From assembly GCF_035961655.1 (NCBI RefSeq), contig NZ_CP108393.1, positions 6,967,501 to 7,031,500 on the forward strand: 64,000 nucleotides of DNA, given 5' to 3'. A model generated the notes under the pieces. That model did no database searches. It saw only the letters and a program-made list of their open reading frames with translations, and had not been told where the DNA came from. Source of the DNA: Streptomyces sp. NBC_01317 (lineage in GTDB: Bacteria; Actinomycetota; Actinomycetes; Streptomycetales; Streptomycetaceae). A program made the position numbers and the translations under genes. Below are positions 21,462 to 29,415 of this stretch, in pieces (within the stretch, counting starts at the first letter, position 1; the number at the start of each line of letters is the position of its first letter).

Positions 21462-22283
21462 CTACGGCGCGCTGAGCAGCTCGCCGTCGATGACCGTGAC
21501 CGCGTGGCCGGTGAGCAGCGTACGGTCGCCGCGCAGGGACGTGCGGACCACTCCGGTACGGGCACCGCCCTGGAGGCCGGTCAGCTCGGCGCGTCCCAGC
21601 CTCGCCGACCAGAACGGGGCGAGCGCGGTGTGCGCGCTGCCCGTCACCGGGTCCTCGTCGATCCCCACGGCGGGGAAGAAGCCGCGCGAGACGAAGTCGT
21701 AGCCGCCCGCCGGATCCGCCGCGGCGGCCGTGACCACCACGCCGCGCCGCGAGAGGGCGGCGAGCCGCCCGAGGTCGGGGGTGAGCCGGCGTACGGTCTC
21801 CTCGTCCGCCAGCTCCACCAGCAGATCACCGATCCGCTCCGAGGTGCGGTGCACCGACAGGGGCTCGGCTCCCAGCGCGGCGCCGACGCCGTCCGGGGCC
21901 TCCACCGGGATCAGCGCCGAGGTGGGGAAGTCGAGCGTCAGCGAGCCGTCCTCGTGCGCGGTGGCGCCGAGGACGCCCGAGCGCGTGGCGAAGCGCAGGG
22001 GCCCCGTCGCGCGGCCGGTGGAGTGCAGGACATGAGCCGTGGCCAGGGTGGCGTGACCGCACAGGTCGACCTCGGTGACCGGGGTGAACCAGCGCAGCGC
22101 CCACCCGGCGTCGCCGCCGGCCGGCAGGGGGTGCGCGAAGGCTGTCTCCGACAGATTGACCTCCGCCGCCACCCGTTGCAGCCATCCGTCGTCGGGGAAG
22201 TCCGGCGCGTCCAGGAGCAGGACCCCGGCGGGGTTGCCGGCGAAGGGGCGGTCGGTGAAGGCGTCGACGATTCGAATCCGCAT
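21462..22283 (-). CDS. PhzF family isomerase-like protein
   Basis: This 273-aa protein of the PhzF/diaminopimelate-epimerase fold starts with RIVDAFTDRPFAGNPAGV. The catalytic-type glutamate E46 lies in NLSETAF, and a second half carries GFFPAVGIDEDPVTGSAH. PhzF acts in phenazine synthesis, but most genomic homologues have unknown substrates and no other phenazine genes are nearby. It diverges from the PadR gene, and the PadR operator candidate lies about 80 bp upstream of its start, so it may be under the same control. Confidence 0.9.
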   Translation of the reverse strand: MRIRIVDAFTDRPFAGNPAGVLLLDAPDFPDDGWLQRVAAEVNLSETAFAHPLPAGGDAGWALRWFTPVTEVDLCGHATLATAHVLHSTGRATGPLRFATRSGVLGATAHEDGSLTLDFPTSALIPVEAPDGVGAALGAEPLSVHRTSERIGDLLVELADEETVRRLTPDLGRLAALSRRGVVVTAAAADPAGGYDFVSRGFFPAVGIDEDPVTGSAHTALAPFWSARLGRAELTGLQGGARTGVVRTSLRGDRTLLTGHAVTVIDGELLSAP

Positions 22284-22358
22284 GTGCCGACGGTAGGCGA
22301 TCGGCGAAGCACCAGGTGAGAGAAGGGAAGGAAAAGGTGTTTGTCAAACGTACGCTTC

Positions 22359-22395
22359 CGATATATCGTTGGGGTATCGCGACAGATCAACGATA
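22359..22395. promoter_or_regulatory. Candidate PadR operator in the phzF-padR intergenic region
   Basis: Two overlapping dyads lie 20 to 57 bp before padR. One is a perfect palindrome, CGATATATCG, at 22359-22368. The other is the inverted repeat TATCGTTG (22364-22371) and CAACGATA (22388-22395) separated by 16 bp. AT-rich dyads next to the gene are typical of autoregulated PadR repressors. No DNA-binding data exist here. Confidence 0.6.
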
Positions 22396-22415
22396 GGTGA
22401 AGGAGGAACGTAGAG

Positions 22416-23066
22416 ATGCGTTCACAAGCACACGGACACGGACATGAACACGGCCATGAGCACGGACCGGGATCCGGTCACTGCGGGCCCGGCGAACGAG
22501 GCCGGGGAGGCTTCGAGGGGCGGCGCGCCGCCTTCGGACCCTTCGGCCCGCCGTTCGGCGGGGGTCCCTTCGGGGGCGGTCCCTTCGGCGGAGGCCGGGG
22601 GCGCGGTGGCGGCGGCGGCCGGGGAAGGGCGCGGCGTGGTGACGTACGCGCTTCGATCCTGGCGCTGCTGAAGGACCGGCCCATGCACGGTTACGAGATG
22701 ATCCAGGAGATCGGCGAGCGCAGCGGCGGGGCCTGGCGGCCCAGCCCCGGCTCGGTGTATCCCACGCTCCAGCTTCTGGAGGACGAGGGGCACATCACCA
22801 GCCGGAGCGAGGGCGGCAAGAAGCTGTTCACACTCACGGAGAGCGGACAGGCGGAGGCCGAGACAGGCCCCGACGCTCCGTGGGAAGAGGCCGGGCGCGG
22901 GGTCGACTGGGAGACGGTCAACGAGATCCGGCAGGCCGGCTTCGGGCTGATGGAGGCGTTCGCGCAGGTCTGGAAGACCGGCACGCCCGAGCAGCGGCAG
23001 AAGGCCCTCGCGGTCACCAACGAAGCTCGCAAGAAGCTCTACCTGATCCTCGCCGATGAGGACTGA
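22416..23066 (+). CDS. PadR family regulator with His/Gly-rich N-terminus (YqjI-like)
   Basis: This 216-aa protein begins with an unusual metal-binding-type segment: HGHGHEHGHEHG, a CGPGERGRGG piece, then Gly/Phe/Arg repeats (GGPFGGGPFGGG) to about residue 75. A PadR winged helix follows (SILALLKDRPMHGYEMI, PSPGSVYPTLQLLEDEGHI). E. coli YqjI has the same layout of His-rich leader plus PadR domain and responds to nickel and iron. A metal-responsive repressor is therefore the best inference. AAGGAGG precedes the ATG. The palindromic operator upstream suggests autoregulation. Confidence 0.87.
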   Translation: MRSQAHGHGHEHGHEHGPGSGHCGPGERGRGGFEGRRAAFGPFGPPFGGGPFGGGPFGGGRGRGGGGGRGRARRGDVRASILALLKDRPMHGYEMIQEIGERSGGAWRPSPGSVYPTLQLLEDEGHITSRSEGGKKLFTLTESGQAEAETGPDAPWEEAGRGVDWETVNEIRQAGFGLMEAFAQVWKTGTPEQRQKALAVTNEARKKLYLILADED

Positions 23067-23085
23067 CGGAGAGCCGCTGTACGGA

Positions 23086-23121
23086 GACGAGGCCCCGTGG
23101 TCCTGACCGCGGGGCCTCGTC
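23086..23121. terminator. Bidirectional hairpin terminator after padR
   Basis: A 12-bp perfect stem (GACGAGGCCCCG and CGGGGCCTCGTC, 12-nt loop) lies 20 nt beyond the padR stop and 32 nt beyond the stop of the convergent small gene. It can serve both transcripts. Confidence 0.8.
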
Positions 23122-23152
23122 GCGTACGGTCCCATGTCGTGGTCGGACGCCC

Positions 23153-23347
23153 TCAGATACGGTCGGCCACGCGCAGCCGCCAGAACACCGCGGAGTCGAA
23201 CGCGTCCGAGGCCCGCGGATGCGGACCCTCGTCGTGGCAGTGGAACGCGGCCCAGAACACATCCCCGCGCAGCGCGTCCGGCGGGGCGTAGACCCGGTAG
23301 ACGTACTGCTGTCCGTCCATCGCGAGCAGGGCGACCATCCAGTACAT
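23153..23347 (-). CDS. Conserved small protein of unknown function
   Basis: This 64-aa protein, MYWMVALLAMDGQQYVYRVY then DALRGDVFWAAFHCHDEG, has no known domain. The start at 23347 is chosen because GAGGAGG sits ideally just upstream; the longer in-frame reading adds only Arg-rich sequence. It is aromatic-rich and looks globular rather than membrane-spanning. It converges on padR and shares its terminator. Confidence 0.65.
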   Translation of the reverse strand: MYWMVALLAMDGQQYVYRVYAPPDALRGDVFWAAFHCHDEGPHPRASDAFDSAVFWRLRVADRI

Positions 23348-23562
23348 CCGCCTCCTCTTCTCGTATCTGTCGGACGCCCGCGCCCGCCGTCGCGGTTGCG
23401 TCCTCGGGAGGGACGCAAGGCGGCGCGCCCCGTCGGGGTGAGAAGGGTCCGATCTCATTCGTAAGGATGAGGAACCGGCCCAAGGTGCCCACCTTCCGTG
23501 GGACGCCGAGATGGCTCCCGCCGGGGATGCCTTCCCCGGGGGCCGGCTGATGAGGTGAGAGG

Positions 23563-24171
23563 GTGCCGAGCCCTACCCCGCGAGTGCCCCGACAACCCGT
23601 ACCGACCCGTGCGGGCGTCGACCCGACCCGTGCGGGCGTGGACCCGACCCGTGCCGGCGTCGACCCGACCCGTGCGGGCGTCGACCTGGACGCCCGGCTC
23701 ACCGTGGAGCTGGCGTCGGTCGTCTCGGGCGCGCGCAGAAGGGCCCACCGCGACGGTGACCCGCAGATCGACACCGCCCATCTCCTGCACTCCCTGCTGG
23801 AGACCGATCCCGGGGTACGGTCCGCCTTCGACGGCGGGCCCCGGATGGCGCGTGTGCTCGGCTATCTCGTCCAGCGCAGCATCGGGTACGGGCTGCGCTG
23901 GCAGGGGACGGTCGAGGACTCCGGCGCCGTACCGGTCCTGCGGGAGGACGCCGTGACCGGCTGGTCCCCGCCCGCCGTCGCCGCCATGAACCACGCGCTG
24001 GAGCGGGCCGCGCGGCGCGGCGAACCACGGGCCTCCGGGCTCGACCTGCTCGCCGCGCTCGCCGCGGACCGGTCGTGCAGGGCGGTCGAGGTGCTCGAAC
24101 GGGCCGGGGTGGATGTGCTGTTGTTGTCGGGACGGTTGCTGGGAGCGGGCCCGCGCGCACGACAGGTGTAA
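23563..24171 (+). CDS. Orphan Clp N-terminal-domain protein
   Basis: This 202-aa protein is made of two Clp-N repeats without AAA+ modules: about residues 45-110 (LTVELASVVSGARRRAH, IDTAHLLHSLLE) and about 130-195 (SPPAVAAMNHALERA, SGLDLLAALAA). In ClpA and ClpC this domain binds adaptors and substrates; stand-alone versions may act as adaptors or decoys. The N-terminus carries four exact PTRAGVD heptads from a 21-bp DNA repeat, which look dispensable. The GTG start is weakly supported by a GAGAG upstream. Confidence 0.8.
   Translation: MPSPTPRVPRQPVPTRAGVDPTRAGVDPTRAGVDPTRAGVDLDARLTVELASVVSGARRRAHRDGDPQIDTAHLLHSLLETDPGVRSAFDGGPRMARVLGYLVQRSIGYGLRWQGTVEDSGAVPVLREDAVTGWSPPAVAAMNHALERAARRGEPRASGLDLLAALAADRSCRAVEVLERAGVDVLLLSGRLLGAGPRARQV
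23602..23685 (+). repeat. Four tandem 21-bp repeats inside the Clp-N gene
   Basis: CCGACCCGTGCGGGCGTCGAC occurs four times head to tail with one-base variants, keeping frame and encoding PTRAGVD four times (residues 14-41). Such in-frame microduplications arise by slippage and could vary in copy number between strains. Confidence 0.9.
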
Positions 24172-24211
24172 CAGGTGTGTAGCTCCTGACGCGACCTGTC
24201 ATGATGACGCC

Positions 24212-25240
24212 ATGCACGCGTCTCAGGGGCAGGGGAGGAGCGTCGGACTGGGCCTGGCCCTGGCGTCGGCGTTCGCGTTCGGCGGTTCCGGTGTCGCGGC
24301 CAAGCCGCTCATCGAAGCGGGGCTCGACCCCCTCCAGGTGGTCTGGCTGCGGGTCGCCGGCGCGGCCCTGCTCATGCTTCCGGTGGCCTGGCGCCACCGC
24401 GACCTGGTCCGCCGCAGGCCCGCGCTGCTCGCCGGATTCGGGCTGCTGGCCGTGGCCGGCGTCCAGGCGTTCTACTTCGCCGCGCTCTCCCGTATCCCCG
24501 TCGGTGTCGCGCTGCTCGTCGAATACCTCGCCCCCGCCCTCGTCCTGCTCTGGGTCCGCTTCGTGCAGCGGCGGCCCGTCACCCGCGCCGCCGCCGTCGG
24601 GGTCGTGCTCGCGGTGGGCGGCCTGGCCTGTGTGGTCGAGGTCTGGGCCGGGCTGAGCTTCGACCCGGTGGGGATCCTGCTCGCGCTCGCCGCGGCCTGC
24701 TGCCAGGTCGGCTACTTCGTCCTGTCGGACCAGGGGAGCGGTGACCGGGGGAGCGGTACGGAGGACCCGGCGGACACGGCGGATCCGCTGGGGGTGATCG
24801 CGTACGGACTGCTGGTCGGGACCGTGGTGCTGACCGCCGTCGGCCGGCCGTGGGAGATGGACTGGTCCCTGCTCGGCGGTACGGCGGACCTGGGCGGCAC
24901 CGAGGTGTCCGCGGCGCTCCTGCTGGGCTGGATCGTGGTGATCGCGACCGTGCTCGCGTACACGACCGGTGTGGTGTCCGTACGGAAGCTCTCGCCGCAG
25001 GTGGCGGGGGTGGTCGCGTGCCTGGAGGCGGTCATCGCGACCGTTCTCGCGTGGGTGCTGCTGCGGGAACACCTTTCCGCGCCGCAGATCGCCGGCGGCG
25101 CGGTGGTGCTGGCCGGCGCCTTCATCGCGCAGTCCTCGACGCCCCGGCCGCCCTCAAGCGGCGTGGGCGCGGGGCCACTGGGCGAAGCTCCGGTGCCTGC
25201 GGGCGCCGAGGTGTTCGAGGACACGAACCGCCCGGCCTAG
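24212..25240 (+). CDS. EamA/DMT-superfamily transporter
   Basis: This 342-aa protein has about ten transmembrane helices in two EamA halves, with small-residue-rich helices such as LALASAFAFGGSGVAAKPLI. The DMT superfamily exports amino acids, nucleosides or other metabolites; the substrate is unknown. The ATG start at 24212 is preferred over an upstream in-frame ATG that would add 33 Cys/Arg-rich residues. It has no strong ribosome site. A Ser/Gly/Asp-rich loop lies between the halves. It converges on the PNPOx-like gene with 15 nt between stops. Confidence 0.86.
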   Translation: MHASQGQGRSVGLGLALASAFAFGGSGVAAKPLIEAGLDPLQVVWLRVAGAALLMLPVAWRHRDLVRRRPALLAGFGLLAVAGVQAFYFAALSRIPVGVALLVEYLAPALVLLWVRFVQRRPVTRAAAVGVVLAVGGLACVVEVWAGLSFDPVGILLALAAACCQVGYFVLSDQGSGDRGSGTEDPADTADPLGVIAYGLLVGTVVLTAVGRPWEMDWSLLGGTADLGGTEVSAALLLGWIVVIATVLAYTTGVVSVRKLSPQVAGVVACLEAVIATVLAWVLLREHLSAPQIAGGAVVLAGAFIAQSSTPRPPSSGVGAGPLGEAPVPAGAEVFEDTNRPA

Positions 25241-25255
25241 GTCTGTCCCACCCTC

Positions 25256-25948
25256 TCAGTGGGCGGCGAGGTAGCCGGGCAGGGCCACGGCCGGGTCGAG
25301 ATCGTCCGACGGTACGGGAGGACCGTAACCGCGTACGACGGGGACCACCCCGCTCCAGTACGGGAGCGCCAGATCCTCGGCGTCGTCGTTGGGGCCGCCC
25401 GTACGGACCTTGGCGGAGACCTCGTCGAGGTCGAGGCGGATCACGGCGGTCGCGGCCAGTTCCCTGGCGTTGGCGGGGCGCGAGTCGGCGGCGCGGCCGG
25501 GCACCACATGGTCGACGATCGCGTCGAGAGCCGTGCGCCGCTCCTCGGGGTCGGTCACCTGGCGGGCGACGCCGTGCACCAACACGGAGCGGTAGTTGAT
25601 CGAGTGGTGGAAGGCGGAGCGCGCCAGGACCAGGCCGTCGACATGCGTGACCGTCAGGCACACGGGGAGACCGGGGTCGGCGGCGCCCGCGAGCAGGAGC
25701 GGGCGCGAGCCGGTCGAGCCGTGGACGTACAGCCGCTCGTCCACCCGGCCGTAGAGCGTCGGCAGGACGACGGGCGCGCCGTCACGTACAAAACCGAGAT
25801 GGCAGATGTACGTCTCGTCGAGTATGGCGTGGACCAGTTCACGGTCGTACGAGGCCCGTTCGCGGGAGCGGGTCGGGACGGTGCGTTCGGTGGGGCGGTA
25901 GGCGGCGGTGGTCTCCCGCAATGCGGCTTCCGGTGCGCTCTCCGGCAT
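25256..25948 (-). CDS. Pyridoxamine 5'-phosphate oxidase family protein (flavin-binding split barrel)
   Basis: This 230-aa protein has the PNPOx-like split barrel (ICHLGFVRDGAPVVLPTLYGR, LYVHGSTGSRPL, INYRSVLVHG). Members bind FMN, F420 or heme; the cofactor cannot be told here. GGAGG before the ATG at 25948 fixes the start, six residues inside the longest reading. It is divergent from a MocR regulator with a 36-bp gap, an arrangement typical of PdxR/MocR regulators and vitamin B6-related genes, so pyridoxal phosphate homeostasis is a fair but unproven guess. Confidence 0.85.
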   Translation of the reverse strand: MPESAPEAALRETTAAYRPTERTVPTRSRERASYDRELVHAILDETYICHLGFVRDGAPVVLPTLYGRVDERLYVHGSTGSRPLLLAGAADPGLPVCLTVTHVDGLVLARSAFHHSINYRSVLVHGVARQVTDPEERRTALDAIVDHVVPGRAADSRPANARELAATAVIRLDLDEVSAKVRTGGPNDDAEDLALPYWSGVVPVVRGYGPPVPSDDLDPAVALPGYLAAH

Positions 25949-25960
25949 TTGCGTCCTCCA

Positions 25961-25991
25961 TTGCACTAGTACATAGTAATCTTTGTGCTAG
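25961..25991. promoter_or_regulatory. MocR promoter with direct-repeat operator candidate
   Basis: TTGCACTAG (25961-25969) and TTGTGCTAG (25983-25991) form a direct repeat 22 bp apart, two helical turns, which is characteristic of MocR/PdxR binding sites. Between them TAGTAAT at 25974-25980 is a good -10, placing the transcription start at or next to the GTG start of mocR at 25985. The mRNA is probably leaderless. Confidence 0.5.
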
Positions 25992-27316
25992 GAGAGTATC
26001 GGATCCAGGGTCGGCGTGCGGCGGACATCTCCGCGAGCGTGGAGCGGGCGGTCGGCTCGGGCGAGCTGGTGCCGGGCCAACTACTGCCCCCCATGCGGGA
26101 GTTGGCGACGGAGTTGGGCGTCAATCCGAACACCGTCGCCGCCGCCTACCGCACGCTGCGCGAGCGCGGGGTGATCGAGACGGCGGGCCGCAGGGGCAGC
26201 CGCGTACGGGCGCGTCCGGCCAGCACGGCGCGCGGGTCGATCCGGGTCGAGGCGCCCCCGGGCGTACGGGACGTGTCGGCGGGCAACCCCGATCCCGCCC
26301 TGCTGCCGCCGCTGCACGACGCCCTCGCCGCCGCCGCGCGGCACAACGCGGAGCGGCCCGGGATGTACGGACAGGCGTCCGTCGACGCGGAGTTCGCGCG
26401 GCTCGCCCGCGCGGGACTGGACGCCGACGGGGTCCCCGAAGGGCCGGTGGCCGTCACCTCCGGATCGCTCGACGCGATCGAGCGGGTGCTCGCCGCCCAC
26501 CTCCGGCCCGGTGACGCCGTCGCCGTCGAGGACCCGGGCTGGGGGAGTCTGCTGGACCTCGTGCCGGCGCTCGGGTTGCGGCCCGTGCCGGTGGGGGTGG
26601 ACGACGAAGGACCTCTGCCCGGTGATCTGGAGCGGGCGCTGCGCGACGGCGTCCGCGCGGTCGTCGTCACCGACCGCGCGCAGAATCCGACGGGCGCGGC
26701 GGTGAGCGCGGCCCGGGCGGCGCGGTTGCGCGCGGTGCTCGCCACCCGCCCCGAGGTGCTGCTGATCGAGGACGACCACGGCCACCACTTCGTGGACCTG
26801 CCCCTGCACCCGCTCGCCGGGGCCACCGACAGCTGGGCGCTGGTGCGGTCCACCGCGAAGGCGTACGGGCCGGATCTGCGTCTCGCGGTCCTGACCGGAG
26901 ACGCCATGACGATCGACCGGGTGACGGGCCGTCAGCGGCTGGGCCCCGGCTGGGTCAGCCGCCTCCTCCAGCGGGCCGTCGTGGACCTCTGGACCTCGGG
27001 CGCGGTGGACGTCCCGGCGGTGTCGCGCGCGTACGGCGAACGGCGCGACGCGCTCGTACGGGCCCTGGCGGAACGGGGTGTCGAGGCCCGCGGCCGCAGC
27101 GGTATGAACGTCTGGGTGCCGGTCGCCGACGAGACGAGTGCGGTGACGGGCCTGCTGCGCGCGGGGTGGGCGGTCGCGCCGGGCGCGCGCTTCCGGGTGG
27201 CTTCGCTGTCGGCGGTACGGGTCACGGTGTCGGGGCTCACGGACGGCGACCTCCTGTCGCTCGCGGACGCGCTGGCCGTGGCGGCGGGACCGGCGCCCGC
27301 GCGCAGTTACGGCTGA
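25985..27316 (+). CDS. MocR-type regulator: GntR winged helix fused to class I aminotransferase fold
   Basis: In this 443-aa protein, residues about 8-80 are a GntR winged helix (LPPMRELATELGVNPNTVAAAYRTL). The rest is a fold-type I PLP domain with GNPDPALLPPL, VEDPGWGS, DRAQNPTGA and the PLP lysine in RSTAKAYGPDLR. MocR proteins sense PLP or amino-acid aldimines and regulate a neighbouring divergent gene, here the PNPOx-like gene. The GTG start lacks a ribosome site and lies about 5 nt after a -10 element, consistent with a leaderless transcript. Confidence 0.9.
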   Translation: MLGEYRIQGRRAADISASVERAVGSGELVPGQLLPPMRELATELGVNPNTVAAAYRTLRERGVIETAGRRGSRVRARPASTARGSIRVEAPPGVRDVSAGNPDPALLPPLHDALAAAARHNAERPGMYGQASVDAEFARLARAGLDADGVPEGPVAVTSGSLDAIERVLAAHLRPGDAVAVEDPGWGSLLDLVPALGLRPVPVGVDDEGPLPGDLERALRDGVRAVVVTDRAQNPTGAAVSAARAARLRAVLATRPEVLLIEDDHGHHFVDLPLHPLAGATDSWALVRSTAKAYGPDLRLAVLTGDAMTIDRVTGRQRLGPGWVSRLLQRAVVDLWTSGAVDVPAVSRAYGERRDALVRALAERGVEARGRSGMNVWVPVADETSAVTGLLRAGWAVAPGARFRVASLSAVRVTVSGLTDGDLLSLADALAVAAGPAPARSYG

Positions 27317-28395
27317 GCGGGTGCGGCTGCGGGCTGTGGTGCGGTTGCCGGGCTTGTCGTGTCCGCCTCGGCCGTCCGGCCTCCGCTCCCGCCCCGCTTC
27401 CGGGACTTCCACGGCTTGCTCTGCGTCAGGGCGGCGCCGGCCAGGATGACCACCGCGCCGACGGGGGTGTTCCAGCTCAGCGGCTCGCCGAGGAGGGTGA
27501 CACCCGCGGCCGTGGCGATGACCGGGATGAAGTACGTCACCATCGCGCCGATCGTCGGGCCGACCTCGTCGACCACTCCGTACTGGAGCAGGATCGCGAG
27601 GCCGGTCCCCAGCGCCCCGAGCACCACCACCGCCAGCAGCGGCCACAGCGGGAACGAGGTCGGCATGGAGGTGAACAGGGGTGTCACCACGGCGAGTTGC
27701 ACGGTGGCGAGGAGCAACTGCGTTCCGGTGAGCGAGAGATTCGAGTGACTGCCGCCGGCCAGGGTGCGGCGTACGTAGATCCAGCCGACCGGGTAGCTCA
27801 GCGAGGCCAGCAGGGCCATGGCCGTACCGGTGACGTCGAGGCCGGAGAAGCCCTGCCAGGCGCCGAGGACGGTCAGCACACCGAGGAATCCGATGCCCAC
27901 GCCCGCCACCCGGCGGCGTGTGGGGCGGTCCTCGGACAGGGCGACGAAGGACAGCAGCATGCCCCACAGGGGCGAGGTCGCGTTGCAGATGCCCGCGAGC
28001 GTCGAGGGGATCGTCAGCTCGGAGTACGCGAACAGCGAGAACGGCAGCGCGTTCAGGAGGAAGGCCGCGACGGCGAGATGGCCCCAGGTGCGCAGGCCCC
28101 GGGGCAGCCGCTCGCGCTTCCACGCGAGGGCGATCGCGATGACCGCCGTACCGAACAGGAGGCGGCCGAAGGTGACTTGGAATGGCGCGAAGCTGCCGGT
28201 GCCGACCTTGATGAACAGGAAGCTGAAGCCCCAGATGAGGGAGAGCGCCGCGAACCGGACGCGCCAGCCGATCACGCGGCGCACGCGCGGGGTGTCCGGG
28301 GATCCGCCGGGCCGGACCGGGGCGCTCCCCGAGGCCGGTGCGGGGGAGTGCGGGAGGGGGGCGGGGCCGGGGCGAGGCGGGGTGGCGGTGCTCAT
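27307..28395 (-). CDS. EamA/DMT-superfamily transporter
   Basis: This roughly 362-aa inner-membrane transporter has about ten hydrophobic helices in two EamA repeats (LIWGFSFLFIKVGTGSFAP; VVDEVGPTIGAMVTYFIPV). A Pro-rich N-terminus of about 40 residues and a Ser/Ala/Pro C-tail flank the core. Substrate unknown; family members export small metabolites. Several in-frame ATGs exist at 28431, 28419, 28407, 28401 and 28395; the last has GGTGA upstream and is chosen. Divergent from a LysR gene, which probably controls it. The 3' end overlaps mocR by 10 bp. Confidence 0.86.
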   Translation of the reverse strand: MSTATPPRPGPAPLPHSPAPASGSAPVRPGGSPDTPRVRRVIGWRVRFAALSLIWGFSFLFIKVGTGSFAPFQVTFGRLLFGTAVIAIALAWKRERLPRGLRTWGHLAVAAFLLNALPFSLFAYSELTIPSTLAGICNATSPLWGMLLSFVALSEDRPTRRRVAGVGIGFLGVLTVLGAWQGFSGLDVTGTAMALLASLSYPVGWIYVRRTLAGGSHSNLSLTGTQLLLATVQLAVVTPLFTSMPTSFPLWPLLAVVVLGALGTGLAILLQYGVVDEVGPTIGAMVTYFIPVIATAAGVTLLGEPLSWNTPVGAVVILAGAALTQSKPWKSRKRGGSGGRTAEADTTSPATAPQPAAAPAQP

Positions 28396-28417
28396 GGTCA
28401 TCACCATGACCTGAACC

Positions 28418-28462
28418 ATCTCGTAGGACAAGCGAGATTTTGTGCGTCCGATATCTTAGCAT
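28418..28462. promoter_or_regulatory. LysR-type operator and lysR promoter
   Basis: The dyad ATCTCG (28418-28423), 9 bp, CGAGAT (28433-28438) fits the LysR pattern of a partly palindromic site near the divergent promoters. TAGCAT at 28457-28462 is a good -10 whose start point would fall on or next to the ATG of lysR at 28470. The -35 is not convincing. Confidence 0.5.
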
Positions 28463-28469
28463 CACTTAC

Positions 28470-29375
28470 ATGTTGAATCTGGAGCGACTGCGGACCCTGG
28501 ACGCGCTGGCCCGGCACGGCTCGGTGAGCGGCGCCGCCGAGGGCCTGCACGTCACCACCTCCGCCGTCTCCCAGCAGCTGGCCAAACTGGAGCGCGAGGT
28601 GGGCCAGCAGCTGCTGGCCAAGAACGGGCGGGGGGTCAGGCTCACGGACGCGGGCCGGCTGCTCGCCGACCATGCCGCGCGGATCATCTCGCAGGTCGAG
28701 GTCGCGCAGTCGGACATCGAGGCGCAGCGGGGCCGGGTGGTGGGCGACGTGCGGATCTCGGCGTTCCCGACGGCGGCGCGCGGGTTGTTCCCCGTCGCGA
28801 TCCGCGCCCTGCGCGACACCCATCCGGAACTGCGTGTGATGGCGCGGGAGCTGGAGCCGGAGGCCGGTATCAGGGGAGTCCTCAGGGGTGATCTCGATCT
28901 CGCCGTGGTGCTGGACTGGAGCAACAAACGGCTGCCCGTGCCGGGCGGTCTCGCCATCGCGCATCTCCTGGACGACGCCGCCGATGTGGCGATGCCCGCC
29001 GACCACCGGCTCGCGGGCCGGTCGGAGGTGGACCTTGAGGAGTTCGCCGACGACTCCTGGGTGTCCTGGCCGGAGGGCGAATTCTGTTACGAATGGCTGA
29101 TGTTCACGCTCCGCTCGAAGGGCATGGAGCCACGGATCGGCCATCTCGCGGGGGAGCACCACACCCAACTCGCCCTGATCGCGGCGGGTCTGGGCGTCTG
29201 CGTCGCACCCCGGCTGGGGCGCGGGCCGGTGCCCGGGGGCGTGGCGGTGGTCCCCGTACGGCAGAAGATGTGGCGGCACATCCACGCGGTCTGGCGCACG
29301 GACGCGGGCCGCCGCCCCTCGATCAGGGCGGCGGTGGAGGCGCTGGGGGCGGCTGCGCGGACGGTCGAGGGGTGA
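28470..29375 (+). CDS. LysR family transcriptional regulator
   Basis: This 301-aa protein has an N-terminal LysR winged helix (LNLERLRTLDALARHGSVSG, TTSAVSQQLAKLEREVG) and a periplasmic-binding-like effector domain. The start at MLNLERL is standard for this subgroup. There is no ribosome site, and a -10 element lies 8 nt upstream, so leaderless translation is likely. It is divergent from a DMT exporter; LysR-exporter pairs typically induce export when the substrate accumulates. The effector is unknown. Confidence 0.9.
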   Translation: MLNLERLRTLDALARHGSVSGAAEGLHVTTSAVSQQLAKLEREVGQQLLAKNGRGVRLTDAGRLLADHAARIISQVEVAQSDIEAQRGRVVGDVRISAFPTAARGLFPVAIRALRDTHPELRVMARELEPEAGIRGVLRGDLDLAVVLDWSNKRLPVPGGLAIAHLLDDAADVAMPADHRLAGRSEVDLEEFADDSWVSWPEGEFCYEWLMFTLRSKGMEPRIGHLAGEHHTQLALIAAGLGVCVAPRLGRGPVPGGVAVVPVRQKMWRHIHAVWRTDAGRRPSIRAAVEALGAAARTVEG

Positions 29376-29415
29376 GGGGGCCGTATGCGTACGCGCGTCT
29401 TCAGCGCGTGCGTCG

